Source of the DNA: Methanomassiliicoccales archaeon RumEn M1
Lineage (GTDB): Archaea; Thermoplasmatota; Thermoplasmata; Methanomassiliicoccales; Methanomassiliicoccaceae
Length of the DNA: 39,320 bases
Reading direction: 5' to 3'
Assembly: GCA_001421185.1 (NCBI GenBank)
Contig: LJKK01000132.1
Span: 1-39,320, forward strand
This document shows positions 1 through 8,385 of the stretch, one piece after another. The notes under the pieces are model-generated. The model ran no database searches. It saw only the letters and a list, made by a program, of their open reading frames with translations, and was not told the origin of the DNA. A program made the position numbers and the translations under genes. Within the stretch, counting starts at the first letter, position 1. Each line of letters opens with the position of its first letter.

Positions 1-1
1 C

Positions 2-817
2 ATGTGGGTGCTGAGGACCCTCCGAGCCCGGAAGAGGGCGCTCGCCCTGGCCCTCATCCTCCTGTCCGGACTGCTGGGCCTGGTGGTCATGGACCGTCGA
101 CTGCCGGGCGGCGAGCTGGCGGGCCTGGACCTCAGCCTGATGTTCCCCTTGCTGACCGGACTGTTCGGCGTCCCCGCCCTGCTGAGCTCCAGCAAGGCGT
201 CCCTCCCGCCGCAGCAGGACGTCGGCGCCCGCCCCCACATGGGGCTCAGCTCGTTGGGCGCCCTGGCCGGGGCGGTGGTGGGCTGGTTCCCCGGCATATC
301 GTCCACCACCGGCGTGATCCTGGTCTCGTCCCTGGTCCGCAAGAGCGACGATGCCGGGGGCTTCATCGCCATGGTGTCGGCCGTCGGGACGGCCTCGGCG
401 GTCTTCGGCATCCTGGCCCTGGCTGTGGCCTCCAAGGGCCGCTCGGGCGCGCTGCTGGCTGTGAAGGACGTCCTGGGCGGCGAGCTGCCGTTCGAGCAGT
501 TCCCCCTCCTGCTGGTGGGCGTGCTGGTGGGCTGCTTCGTCGGCAACCGCGCCCTGCTCTGGCTCGGGACGAGGTTCGCCCGCTCGGTGTCGGGCGTCGA
601 CACGCCCCGCCTCAACCGCATCATCCTGGTCCTGCTGCTAGCCCTCACGGTCGCCTTCAACGGCGTCCCCGGCGTTCTCGTCCTGGCCGCCTCGACGCTC
701 CTGGGCTTGGTCCCGCCGGCCGTCGGTGTGGGCCGGGTGCATCTCACCGGCTGCCTCCTCGTCCCGGTACTGCTCTTCCTCCTGGACGTGAGGGACGCGG
801 CCTCAGCGGCGCTGTGA
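2..817 (+). CDS. Tripartite tricarboxylate transporter permease-like protein (TctA family), 5' end probably cut
   Basis: A strongly hydrophobic protein of at least 271 residues with about seven membrane segments. Residues around 80-125 contain a Gly-rich stretch followed by a PGIS motif after a membrane segment, as in the TctA large permease subunit, and the pattern of short loops and Gly/Pro-rich helices fits the archaeal TctA branch. Canonical TctA proteins are much longer and the window begins one base before the first ATG, so the true start probably lies upstream and only the C-terminal part is seen. No TctB or TctC partner is visible downstream. The gene converges on the polymerase gene and their 3' ends overlap by about 15 bases. 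The substrate cannot be told from sequence; the family name does not prove tricarboxylate transport. Confidence 0.7.
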   Translation: MWVLRTLRARKRALALALILLSGLLGLVVMDRRLPGGELAGLDLSLMFPLLTGLFGVPALLSSSKASLPPQQDVGARPHMGLSSLGALAGAVVGWFPGISSTTGVILVSSLVRKSDDAGGFIAMVSAVGTASAVFGILALAVASKGRSGALLAVKDVLGGELPFEQFPLLLVGVLVGCFVGNRALLWLGTRFARSVSGVDTPRLNRIILVLLLALTVAFNGVPGVLVLAASTLLGLVPPAVGVGRVHLTGCLLVPVLLFLLDVRDAASAAL

Positions 818-2961
818 GTCCCGCTCTCGGACGCGCTCGAACGACCATCCGAAGGGCGACAGCAGCTCGGCCGCGCCTCGGTGCACCAGCTCCACGTACT
901 TCTCCCGGTCGTAGCCGTCGCCGTCGAGGAACGGCGCCGCCCTGACGCGTTCCCAGGAACGGGCGCTCCCCGAATCCAGTATGACATACTCGATGGACTG
1001 CCCCGGCTCCAGCTCGAAGCCCCGGTCGTGCAGCTGGCGCAGGGCGGCCACCGAGTCGTTGAACTGCGAGTACTCTTCCAGTCGGCGGGAGACGCGCTTC
1101 CGGACGATCAGGCGCTCGGCCGTCACTTCGCCGCTCCTCAGCTCGGCGGCGTAACGGTCCACCACCTCCAGCGCGTCCGGGACGGTATCGATGAACTCCT
1201 CGGCGTTGCCGGCCCGGGAGAGGCATCGCAACATGTCCCCCTGGAGCTCCTCCACGATGACCGGCGTGTCCTTGCGGCGGACCGCGATGCCGCGCAGCTT
1301 GAGCTCGCCGTCGTCGAACAGGCCGTAGTAGCGGTTGAGGGCGCCCATGCCGGTCGACACGCTGGGAAGGAACACGATCCAGCGGTAGCGGCCCTCGAGG
1401 TTGAGCGGTATGCCGAACTCGGCCGATATCTCGTCGCACAGCCTCCGGATGTCGCCGTCGCCCTGCAGCCACAACGAGTCCACGATGCCGTGCAGGATGT
1501 CGAAGCCCCTGCTCTCGGCGATCGCCGCCGACCGCACCAGGATGTCCCGGCCGTAGGCGGTGATGCTCTCGTGGCACTCGATGCGCCCGAACCGCGCGTT
1601 CCTGTAGCCGGTGTAGCCGAAGCACGTGACCAGGACCCACTTGAGCGCCTTGGCCCGCTGCTGGTAGTTCGCCCCCTTCCGGGGGTCGTCCTTCATGCTC
1701 TTGTACACCCGGCGGCGGTCGAGGATCGGCTCCAGAACCCTGGGGACCAGCCCGGTCCGCCTCTCGCATATGCGGTAGCCGATCTCCGGGACCATCAGGG
1801 GGGAGCGGGGGCAGCACGCGCAGTTGAGGGTCTCGGGCGAGATGTTGTACCGCACCATGATGCTGGGGTACAGGGAGAAGAAGTCGACCTCCCAGACGTC
1901 GTCGTGCAGCCCCACGCGGGGCTCGTAGATGAACCCCCCGCGGTCGCAGGCGATGAGCGCCCCGGCGGTCTTGAAGTCCTCCGGCAGGTTCTTCTTCCAC
2001 CTGATCAGGTGCCCGCTGCGCACCGCCTCGTTCACTTGCATGGCGCTGATGGCGCTTCCCGGCGACAGCCGCGATATATCCTGCAGCGGTATGTGGGACA
2101 GCCGCGACATCTCGATGAGGCCCGGCAGCCCCGCCTCGCCGTAGGTGAACGACGCCTCGCGGTCGATGTGCACCCGGCCGCGCAGCTTGTGGGCCGGAGG
2201 CTTGTACACGATGCGGCCATAGGTGAAGTAGCTCTTACCCTTCGACGTCCTCTCACCCTCCTCCCGGCCGAGCTCCATCCTCATGCCGTGCAGCGAGGCG
2301 CGGTGCTGCAGGTACGGCATCACGAACGAGTCGCCCTTGTCCGTGTATATGATGTCCGGGTCCTCGTCCCGGACCAGGGACATGAGCTCATCGAGGATCG
2401 CGTCCTCGGGTCCGTCCAGCACGACATCGTTGGCTGAGATAGAGACCAGGGGGTCGTCCATCGTCGGTATGCCCGTCCCCCGGACCTTGACGCCGAGGTC
2501 TAGGCCCTTCAGCATCGGCACGGGGTAGTCGATGCGCCTCCAGGCCTCCAGGCTCCTGAGCCCGTCGATCTCCACCAGCCCATGGCGAAGAGGCCCTTGT
2601 GAAGGAAGTATCGCTGGTCCATGCGCAGGTCGACGTTGTAGAGCGAATGCTCGCGGTAGTTCCCCCACGAGTCGATGGTGGTGGCCAACGACTGCAGGGA
2701 CCCGTACTCGCGCACCGGGACCGCCAGCACGTCCCTCTCGCCGTCGCCCAGCGAGATCCTTCGTTTCTGCCGCTCGGCGTCCTCCACGCCGATCATGGCC
2801 AGGTCCCTCTTCAGCTTGTCGAGGCGCTCTCTCGAGGAGTGCACGTATATGTGCGGCGTCATGTCGTCGACCACCCGCACCGCCCCGCCCGGCGTCTTGA
2901 ACCACAGGACCATCCGGTTGGTGTCCATGTCCGGATAGCAGTCCAGGACCCACCCCCTCAT
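803..2961 (-). CDS. Family B DNA polymerase, PolB2-like, with eroded catalytic motifs; one-base frameshift
   Basis: About 719 residues once a single-base frameshift near 2575-2585 is repaired: the N-terminal part (from the ATG at 2961) and the rest lie in different frames and join cleanly between a LFAMG stretch and a VEIDGL stretch. Motif A is good (DFFSLYPSIM, about residue 358). Motif B keeps its Lys but the usual N-S-F-Y-G is V-T-C-F-G. Motif C reads HGIVDS (about residue 492) instead of YGDTDS, losing the first Asp and keeping the second. Exo I reads LDLGV rather than (F)DIE(V), so the exonuclease site also looks damaged. Such erosion is typical of the archaeal PolB2 paralog group predicted to be weak or inactive, so it is unlikely to be the main replicase. 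The gene overlaps the small gene upstream by ATGA and shares its operon. Confidence 0.85.
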
Positions 2962-3197
2962 TCCTCTCCCTTCAACCGGCGGATCTCCTTCTCCTGCTCC
3001 AGCAGGATGGACAGCAGAGCTCCCTCCACGGGGTCGGAGAAGGCCGCGTACGTCGAGGCCGAGGCGTGCATGCGAGCCCTGTTCACCATGTGGTCGAACA
3101 CCTCCCGGTCGTCCTTGGTCAGCGCTCGGCGGTAGTCGCTCCAGCTGGCTATGATCGATTCCAACGTGTTGCGGTATGTGGGCACGGTCCTTCCCAT
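2958..3197 (-). CDS. Small conserved archaeal protein of the PolB2 operon
   Basis: A 79-residue, mostly helical, charged protein beginning MGRTVPTYR. It has no Cys, no membrane segment and no recognisable catalytic motif. The opening GRTVPT-R sequence and the later R-ALTKDDRE-FD and HAS-YAA-DP-E stretches look like a small uncharacterised archaeal family that I remember as a usual neighbour of PolB2-type polymerases. Its stop overlaps the polymerase start (ATGA), and only a few bases separate it from the RecA-like gene upstream, so the three are almost certainly co-transcribed and translationally coupled. A role as an accessory subunit or bridge of a polymerase/RecA-like complex is inference from the operon only. 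Confidence 0.75.
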   Translation of the reverse strand: MGRTVPTYRNTLESIIASWSDYRRALTKDDREVFDHMVNRARMHASASTYAAFSDPVEGALLSILLEQEKEIRRLKGEE

Positions 3198-3201
3198 ATG
3201 A

Positions 3202-3957
3202 TCACCTCATGAACTCTTCCAGGGTGGTCTGGTATCGCGGCACCGGATGGTAGAGCATCCACTCCTGGCGGTTGGGCAGCGAGATGCGCAGCGCCCGGGA
3301 CGCGCGTTCGATGCGTATGATGTCGTCCGCCGTCCCGTACAGCAGGTTCTTCAGGCTCTTCCTCTGCACGATCTTCATCAGGCCGAGGTTGGTGATCAGC
3401 GTCACCAGCCCCTTCCTCCGGGTGAGGGCCAATGTCTTTTCGACGCACTGCCGCAGGAGCGAGTACGACTCGGACCACCGCAGCTCCTTGTCCAGGAACA
3501 GGTCGGGGAGGCACGACAGCACCACCATCCCGGCGCCGGTGCGCTCCAACTCGTCCTCCAGCCGCTCGTCTATGAGCGACACCAGCTGGTACGCGGTGAA
3601 CGCCCGCGCCACGCGGACGCTGTCCAGCACCTCGTCCCGGTCACGGCCGAAGCGCCGGCAGACGCGGCCGATCTCGTACGGATCGACCGAGTTGCCGCCG
3701 TCGATCCATACCACGTCGCTGTTCAGCACGCCGACGCCGTTGACGCACAGCATGTGGGTGAGGTCGAACATCAGGCGGTCGGCCGAATCGATCAGCGTGA
3801 GGTGGTTCGGCCTCAGGCCTCCGATGAACGAGTCGAGGACGGGGATGAGCGTGCGGACTACGTTATTGCCGTGCGCCGATGGCGCCGACCGCCCGTCGAT
3901 AGCTTCCGCTCCTTCTGTCCAGTAATGCTGGTCCGTCCCCACGTTCAGGGGCACCAC
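3202..3957 (-). CDS. Inactivated RecA/RadA-like ATPase-fold protein of the PolB2 operon
   Basis: About 251 residues from the GTG at 3957. The central part follows the RadA core order: an IDGGN-SVDPYEIGRVCRRFG segment, then D-VLDSVRVARAFTAYQLVSLI, matching the RadA region where Lxx-I-x-ARAF-x-x-xxQ follows the strand after Walker A. The Walker A loop expected after GGL is replaced by a LIDSADRLMFD stretch with no G-K-T/S. The Walker B position reads MVVLSCLPDLF without the acidic residue. ATP hydrolysis is therefore unlikely. A TTG at 3999 would give a 14-residue longer form, but a TATA-like box at 3984-3991 lies inside that extension, so the GTG (preceded by GGAG) is preferred. An inactivated RadA paralog upstream of PolB2 suggests a structural role in DNA repair or lesion processing. 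Confidence 0.75.
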   Translation of the reverse strand: MVPLNVGTDQHYWTEGAEAIDGRSAPSAHGNNVVRTLIPVLDSFIGGLRPNHLTLIDSADRLMFDLTHMLCVNGVGVLNSDVVWIDGGNSVDPYEIGRVCRRFGRDRDEVLDSVRVARAFTAYQLVSLIDERLEDELERTGAGMVVLSCLPDLFLDKELRWSESYSLLRQCVEKTLALTRRKGLVTLITNLGLMKIVQRKSLKNLLYGTADDIIRIERASRALRISLPNRQEWMLYHPVPRYQTTLEEFMR

Positions 3958-3983
3958 TCTCCAGGTTCCCGTTCGAATTATAC

Positions 3984-3991
3984 ATATTAAA
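3984..3991 (-). promoter_or_regulatory. TATA-like box of the RecA-like/PolB2 operon
   Basis: On the minus strand the sequence reads TTTAATAT, a good archaeal TATA element. It lies about 28-34 bases upstream of tandem GTG codons (3957 and 3954), implying a very short leader and supporting the later start of the RecA-like gene. Confidence 0.45.
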
Positions 3992-3999
3992 GGATACAA

Positions 4000-4696
4000 G
4001 GGGAGAGGTCACCGAAACTAGCCCTTTCCTTCCGGTGGGATGGCCCTGCCCTTCGGCGCTGAAAGTGCCTCCAGGATCCGTCCCGTGCGGTCCATTCTGC
4101 GGATCGGAGCGTCTAGGGTCCGACAAATGTTCTCTGAAAGGAGACCATACGATGACAGAACGTCGGACAGAGGCATCATCGCGAACGCGTCAAGGAAACT
4201 ACGAAATCGGCAACATCCCTCGATATCCCCTCTTGCAAGAGAGGGATCTCACCCGACCCTGACGGCATGATTTGTAGCTAAGCTAGCTACATTATCCTGA
4301 GCGATATCGTCCAAAATGATTCTGTTCCGACTCCGATTAGGGCCCCCCCATCGCTCGCCGCAGGGTATATGTCCCAGGACGCTCATGGCCGTCAGCGGCG
4401 TCAGGGCACCTTTCGCTAACTTTGATCCACCGCCGCAGAAAATGGGCAGGCCAGTAGGTGTTTTTGCACCACGCTAACTTTAAATATTATAACCCTTATC
4501 GGACCTTCTACGCTTAACGCGCTGAGGACGTTCGACCAGACGCCATGGGCAATGCTTTGCATCCCAATTTCCCCTCTACTCCATTCTCGGAGGGCGGATA
4601 ACGCGTCACGGTCGAAGGTGCTAACCTCGAGCGATCGAGAAAATCACGCGTAGCACAAAAGAGAGTGGATTCTCTCCAGATGCGAGAGGGAGAACC
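4000..4696. other. Non-coding region between the PolB2 operon and the ribosomal super-operon
   Basis: About 700 bases with no convincing protein gene or tRNA. A 36-codon ORF (4152-4262) has a good AAAGGAG sequence upstream but no recognisable product. An imperfect inverted repeat with a TTGCAA centre lies near 4225-4250. From about 4510 onward the DNA is the leader of the L3 operon. It contains a CTCGA-gcga-TCGAG hairpin (4626-4639), a GAGAG-tggatt-CTCTC hairpin (4661-4676) and two copies of the palindrome ACGCGT (4601-4606 and 4646-4651). A possible 18-codon upstream ORF sits at 4545-4601. Confidence 0.6.
4479..4490 (+). promoter_or_regulatory. Promoter of the ribosomal protein super-operon (TATA element)
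   Basis: TTTAAATATTAT in an otherwise GC-rich stretch is the strongest TATA-like element upstream of rpl3. Transcription would begin near 4510-4515, leaving a leader of roughly 185 bases before the rpl3 ATG. That is long for an archaeal operon, where leaders are often short or absent. Confidence 0.6.
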
Positions 4697-5698
4697 ATGC
4701 CAAACAAAAGACGTCCACGTAAGGGCTCCAAGGCGTATTCACCACGCAAGAGAGCGGTAAGCCAGACTCCAAGACTAGATTCGTGGCCCGAGATCAGCGA
4801 AGGCCCTAAGCTTCAGGGATTCGCCGGATACAAGGCCGGTATGACCCACGCCTTCGTTGTTGATTTCAGGCCCAAGAGCCTCACGACCGGCCAGGAGATC
4901 CAGATCCCCGTCACCGTGCTGGAGGTCCCCCCTATGAAGGTGGCGGCCGTCAGGGTGTACGAGAATACCCGCTATGGCCTGCGCACTGTTGGAGAGGTTT
5001 GGGCCAGCTCGCTCAACAACGAGCTGTCGAGGAAACTGCCCATCCCCAAGAACTATGATTCTGAGAAGGCCTGGAACGACCTGACCAAGAACGACATCGA
5101 GGATGTTCGCGTCCTTACCTACACGCAGCCCAAGATGGTCTCCGGCGTACCCAAGAAGGTCCCTGACCTCATGGAGACCAGGGTCGGCGGCGGCACCATC
5201 GAGCAGAGGCTCGAGTATGCCAAGTCCCTGCTGGGAAAGGAGATCACCGTCAGCGACTTCGTGAAGGACGGTGGCGTCATCGATGTCTCTGCCATCACCA
5301 AGGGCAAGGGATTCCAGGGCGCCGTCAAGAGATGGGGCATCAAGCTTCTGCACCACAAGAACTCCAAGCACCGCCGCATGGTCGGTAACCTCGGCCCCAA
5401 GAGGCCCGGGTACGTCCGGCCCACCGTTCCCCAGGGCGGTCAGATGGGTTATCACCAGAGGACCGAGTTCAACAAGCGCGTCCTCAAGATCGGAGAGAAG
5501 GGCGAAGAGGTGACTCCCAAGGGAGGCTTCCTCAACTACGGAGAGGTCAGGAACAGCTACGTGCTGATCCACGGCTCCGTGCCCGGGCCCACCAAGAGGC
5601 TCATCCGCCTCAGGGACCCCGTCAGGCCGAGCGGCCCCGCACTGAAGGAAGCGCCTAACCTGGCCTATGTCTCCACCCAGTCCAAGCAGGGGGCCTGA
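4697..5698 (+). CDS. rpl3: 50S ribosomal protein L3 (uL3)
   Basis: A 333-residue protein, the usual length for archaeal L3. The basic start (MPNKRRPRKGS) and the GFAGYKAGMTHAFVVD stretch near residue 40 are archaeal/eukaryotic L3 signatures. The central loop contains GKGFQGAVKRWGIK and a following HHKNSKHRRMVGNLGPKRPG stretch, the long finger that reaches toward the peptidyl transferase centre. The gene opens the super-operon and is preceded by GAGGGAG at an ordinary spacing. rpl4 begins five bases after its stop. Confidence 0.98.
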   Translation: MPNKRRPRKGSKAYSPRKRAVSQTPRLDSWPEISEGPKLQGFAGYKAGMTHAFVVDFRPKSLTTGQEIQIPVTVLEVPPMKVAAVRVYENTRYGLRTVGEVWASSLNNELSRKLPIPKNYDSEKAWNDLTKNDIEDVRVLTYTQPKMVSGVPKKVPDLMETRVGGGTIEQRLEYAKSLLGKEITVSDFVKDGGVIDVSAITKGKGFQGAVKRWGIKLLHHKNSKHRRMVGNLGPKRPGYVRPTVPQGGQMGYHQRTEFNKRVLKIGEKGEEVTPKGGFLNYGEVRNSYVLIHGSVPGPTKRLIRLRDPVRPSGPALKEAPNLAYVSTQSKQGA

Positions 5699-5703
5699 AG
5701 ATC

Positions 5704-6474
5704 ATGGCTAAGAACAGCGTCAATGTCTATTCTGTAAAAGGCGACGTGGTTAGGAGCGTCGAGCTGCCCTCCGCTTTCGCAGCGGAGTTCCGCCCCGACC
5801 TCATCCACCGCGCCGTGGTGGCCGAACAGGCCAACAAGCGCCAGCCCTATGGCCCCAGCCCGACGGCGGGCATAAGGCACTCCGTCTCCACCTGGGGAAA
5901 GGGCCGTGGCGTGGCCCGTGTCCAGAGGCTTTCGCAGGGCAGCAAGGCCGCCGAGTCGCCCAACAACGTGGGCGGCCGCCGCGCCTTCCCCCCGAAGCCG
6001 GAGAAGGACTACTCCAAGAAGGTCAACAGGAAGGAGAGGCAGAAGGCGAGACTGTCCGCCCTGGCCGCCATGGCCGATGAGGAGATCGTGCGCCAGCGCG
6101 GCCATCTCTTCGAGGAGGGCGTCACCACCCCGGTGATCGTCGAGGATGCCTTCGAGAGCCTGTCCACCACCGCTGAGGTCTACGAGGCCCTGGACAAGAT
6201 CGGCGTCTCCGCCGACCTGGAGAGGGCCAAGGATGGCCGCAAGGTCAGGCCCGGCAGGGGCAAGATGCGTTCCCGCAGGTACAAGGGCAAGCGCTCCCTC
6301 CTGCTGGTCGTCTCCGCCCAGGAGGCCTCCCTGTTCAAGGGCGCCGGCAACCTGCCTGGCGTCGAGATCGTAAGCACTGACGGGCTCAACACCGGCAGGC
6401 TCGCCCCAGGCGGAATGCCTGGCAGGCTGGCCGTGTTCTCTGAGTCCGCCCTCAAGAAGATAGGAGAGTGGTAA
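5704..6474 (+). CDS. rpl4: 50S ribosomal protein L4 (uL4)
   Basis: A 256-residue archaeal-type L4. The N-terminal strand-rich part is followed by an extended basic loop (about residues 45-100), where a STWGKGRGVARVQR stretch marks the segment lining the exit tunnel. A second conserved block KMRSRRYKGKRSLLLVVS lies in the C-terminal half. It starts with ATG five bases after rpl3, and its stop is immediately followed by the L23 start. L4 binds 23S rRNA early in assembly. In bacteria it also autoregulates its operon; nothing here proves that for this organism. Confidence 0.98.
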   Translation: MAKNSVNVYSVKGDVVRSVELPSAFAAEFRPDLIHRAVVAEQANKRQPYGPSPTAGIRHSVSTWGKGRGVARVQRLSQGSKAAESPNNVGGRRAFPPKPEKDYSKKVNRKERQKARLSALAAMADEEIVRQRGHLFEEGVTTPVIVEDAFESLSTTAEVYEALDKIGVSADLERAKDGRKVRPGRGKMRSRRYKGKRSLLLVVSAQEASLFKGAGNLPGVEIVSTDGLNTGRLAPGGMPGRLAVFSESALKKIGEW

Positions 6475-6476
6475 GG

Positions 6477-6758
6477 ATGGTCAAGGACAACATCCTCCTT
6501 CACCCCTATGTCACCGAAAAGACGATGAACGGCATGACGGGCACCCCCACCCAGGACTTCAAAGACGGAAACCGCATTGAGTTCGTGGTCATGAGGACCG
6601 CGACCAAGCAGGAGATCAAGGAGGCCTTCGAGGCCTACTTCGAGGTCAAGGTCGAGAAGGTCTGGACCAAGGTCACCAAGAAGGGGAAGCGCGCCACGAT
6701 ACTGCTCGCCGAGGGTTACTCGGCAGAGGACATTGGAATGAGAATCGGAGTGTTCTGA
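6477..6758 (+). CDS. rpl23: 50S ribosomal protein L23 (uL23)
   Basis: A 93-residue protein from the ATG at 6477. An in-frame GTG at 6468 would add three residues but overlaps the end of rpl4, and the ATG has a better-placed GTAAGG. The LLHPYVTEKTMN start and the FVV-R-ATKQEIKEAFEAYFEVKVEKVWT stretch are classic L23. The C-terminal KK-GKRATILLAEGYSAEDIGMRIG motif is archaeal. L23 sits at the tunnel exit, where SRP and the Sec translocon dock; secY is encoded further down the same operon. Confidence 0.97.
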   Translation: MVKDNILLHPYVTEKTMNGMTGTPTQDFKDGNRIEFVVMRTATKQEIKEAFEAYFEVKVEKVWTKVTKKGKRATILLAEGYSAEDIGMRIGVF

Positions 6759-6768
6759 GGGGATACAC

Positions 6769-7461
6769 ATGGGAAAACAACTCAGACAGCAGAGACGCGG
6801 CAAGGGCACGTCGGTATACCGCAGCCCTAGCCACAGGCACGTCGCGGACATCCGGTATCCCCGCCTGGACGCCAACAGCGGCACCATCGAGGACCTCGTG
6901 CACGCTCCTGGCCGGAGCGGCCCCCTGGCGAAGGTCGACTTCGCCGGCCGGAAGGTCTTCCTGATCGCCGCCGAGGGCATGATGGTGGGCAACGAGGTCA
7001 GCTACGGAGTTCCCGGAAGGATCGCTCCCGGGAACGTGGTCCCGATCAGCAGCGTCCCCGAAGGAACGTTTGTTTACAATATCGAGGGACAGCCTGGCGA
7101 TGGCGGCAAGTTCGTCCGCTCCGCCGGCACGTCCGCGACCGTCGTCAGCAGGGGCGACAAGGTCGTTGTGCTCATGCCCAGCGGCACCTTCAAGTCGTTC
7201 GACCCCCGCTGCTCTGCCACCATCGGCGTCGTCGCCGGGGGAGGCATGAAGGAGAAGCCCTTCGGTAAGGCCGGTAACAAGATCCACGCCTACCGCAGCA
7301 AGAGCAAGGCCACCTTCACCGTGAAGGGTCTGGCCATGAACGCGGTCGATCACCCTCATGGCGGAGGAGGTCACCCGCATGTGGGTAAGCCCAGCACTGT
7401 AAGCAGGAACGCACCGCCAGGCCGTAAGGTCGGCCGTCTATCCCCCAAGCGGAGGAAGTGA
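6769..7461 (+). CDS. rpl2: 50S ribosomal protein L2 (uL2)
   Basis: A 230-residue, very basic protein. The MGKQLRQQRRGKGT start is the archaeal/eukaryotic form. The strongly conserved C-terminal AMNAVDHPHGGGGHPHVGKPSTVSR region, with the Gly/His-rich peptidyl transferase-centre loop, is complete. The central KVDFAGRKVFLIAAEGM and GNVVPISSVPEGTFVYNIE stretches are also typical. It starts ten bases after rpl23. L2 is needed for subunit association and tRNA binding at the large subunit. Confidence 0.98.
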   Translation: MGKQLRQQRRGKGTSVYRSPSHRHVADIRYPRLDANSGTIEDLVHAPGRSGPLAKVDFAGRKVFLIAAEGMMVGNEVSYGVPGRIAPGNVVPISSVPEGTFVYNIEGQPGDGGKFVRSAGTSATVVSRGDKVVVLMPSGTFKSFDPRCSATIGVVAGGGMKEKPFGKAGNKIHAYRSKSKATFTVKGLAMNAVDHPHGGGGHPHVGKPSTVSRNAPPGRKVGRLSPKRRK

Positions 7462-7465
7462 TTAA

Positions 7466-7927
7466 ATGGCAAAGGTAACGACAGGCGGCCAGAAAGCCGC
7501 GCGCAGGAGGCAGCGCAAGAAGAAGGGCGGCATCACGGCGAAGAGGAAGAAGGAGTTCTCCTACCGTGGATACACCATGGAGGAGCTCCTCGAGATGCCC
7601 TTTGACGAGATGGTGCTCTTGCTCCCCGCCCGGGCCAGGAGAACCCTCACCCGGGGCATGAACGATGAGCAGAGGACCGCCTTCGAGGTCCTTAAGAACG
7701 GGAACCGCGAGGTCACCAGGACCCACCGCCGCGACGTGCCCATCATCCCCCAGTTCGTGGGGAAGAAGGTCTCCGTCTACAACGGCAAGGAGTTCATCGA
7801 GTTCGAGATCAAGCCCGAGATGATCGGGCACTTCACTGGCGAGTTCGCTTTGACCCGCGCTGAAGTGAAGCACTCCGGACCGGGTGTCGGTGCCACCAGA
7901 GGCTCCAAGTTCCTGCCGCTGAAGTGA
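7466..7927 (+). CDS. rps19: 30S ribosomal protein S19 (uS19)
   Basis: A 153-residue archaeal-type S19, longer than bacterial S19 because of a basic N-terminal extension (KAARRRQRKKKGG) and an FSYRGYTMEELLEMP segment shared with eukaryotic S15. The conserved core is present near the C-terminus: THRRDVPIIPQFVGKKVSVYNGKEF, then GHFTGEFALTR. It starts four bases after rpl2. S19 sits in the small-subunit head with S13, facing the A site. Confidence 0.97.
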   Translation: MAKVTTGGQKAARRRQRKKKGGITAKRKKEFSYRGYTMEELLEMPFDEMVLLLPARARRTLTRGMNDEQRTAFEVLKNGNREVTRTHRRDVPIIPQFVGKKVSVYNGKEFIEFEIKPEMIGHFTGEFALTRAEVKHSGPGVGATRGSKFLPLK

Positions 7928-7938
7928 GGTGAACACAC

Positions 7939-8385
7939 ATGGCTGGATACACCCAATACACAGATCCGGAGACCACCGCCCGGGCCATTGGCAAGGAGAT
8001 CCCGATCTCCCCCAAGAAGTCCCGCGAGGTGTGCAGGATGGTGCGCGGCAAGAGAGTCGACGTGGCCCTCCGCATGCTGGATGAGGTCGCCGAGCTCAAG
8101 AGGCCCGTGCAGTTCGCCCGCAACAACGCTGGCGTGGCCCACAAGAAGGGCGTCGGCCCGGGACGCTATCCCGAGAAGTGCGCCAAGGCCATACGCCAGG
8201 TCATCGAGAGCGCCAGGCACAACGCCGAGTACAAGGGCCTTGACACCGACAACCTTCGGATCAAGGTCATCACGGCCAACCTGGGCCGTACCACCCCTGG
8301 GTACATGCCCCGCGCCTACGGTAGGAGCACCCAGTGGAACCAGCAGACCGTGAACATCGAGGTCATCCTGGAGGAGGTGCAGTAA
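7939..8385 (+). CDS. rpl22: 50S ribosomal protein L22 (uL22)
   Basis: A 148-residue archaeal L22. The N-terminal ARAIGKEIPISPKKSREVCRM block is typical. The long beta-hairpin that lines the exit tunnel is represented by the C-terminal part with RTTPGYMPRAYGRST. The central PVQFARNNAGVAHKKG stretch is also diagnostic. The last base of its stop codon is the first base of the rps3 start (TAATG), so translation is probably coupled. Confidence 0.97.
   Translation: MAGYTQYTDPETTARAIGKEIPISPKKSREVCRMVRGKRVDVALRMLDEVAELKRPVQFARNNAGVAHKKGVGPGRYPEKCAKAIRQVIESARHNAEYKGLDTDNLRIKVITANLGRTTPGYMPRAYGRSTQWNQQTVNIEVILEEVQ

Noticed and set aside
744-2000. Long minus-strand ORF of 418 codons in another frame of polB
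   Set aside because: Its translation is Arg/Gly/Pro-rich noise; the true PolB frame covers the same stretch.
881-2437. Long plus-strand ORF of 518 codons opposite polB
   Set aside because: High-GC shadow of the polymerase gene; no recognisable domain, while the minus strand carries clear PolB motifs.
3960-3990. GTTCGAATT stretch resembling a tRNA T-loop
   Set aside because: No acceptor, anticodon or D stems could be drawn around it.
4152-4262. Short ORF of 36 codons with a good ribosome-binding sequence
   Set aside because: No recognisable product and no promoter; kept only as a note in the intergenic entry.
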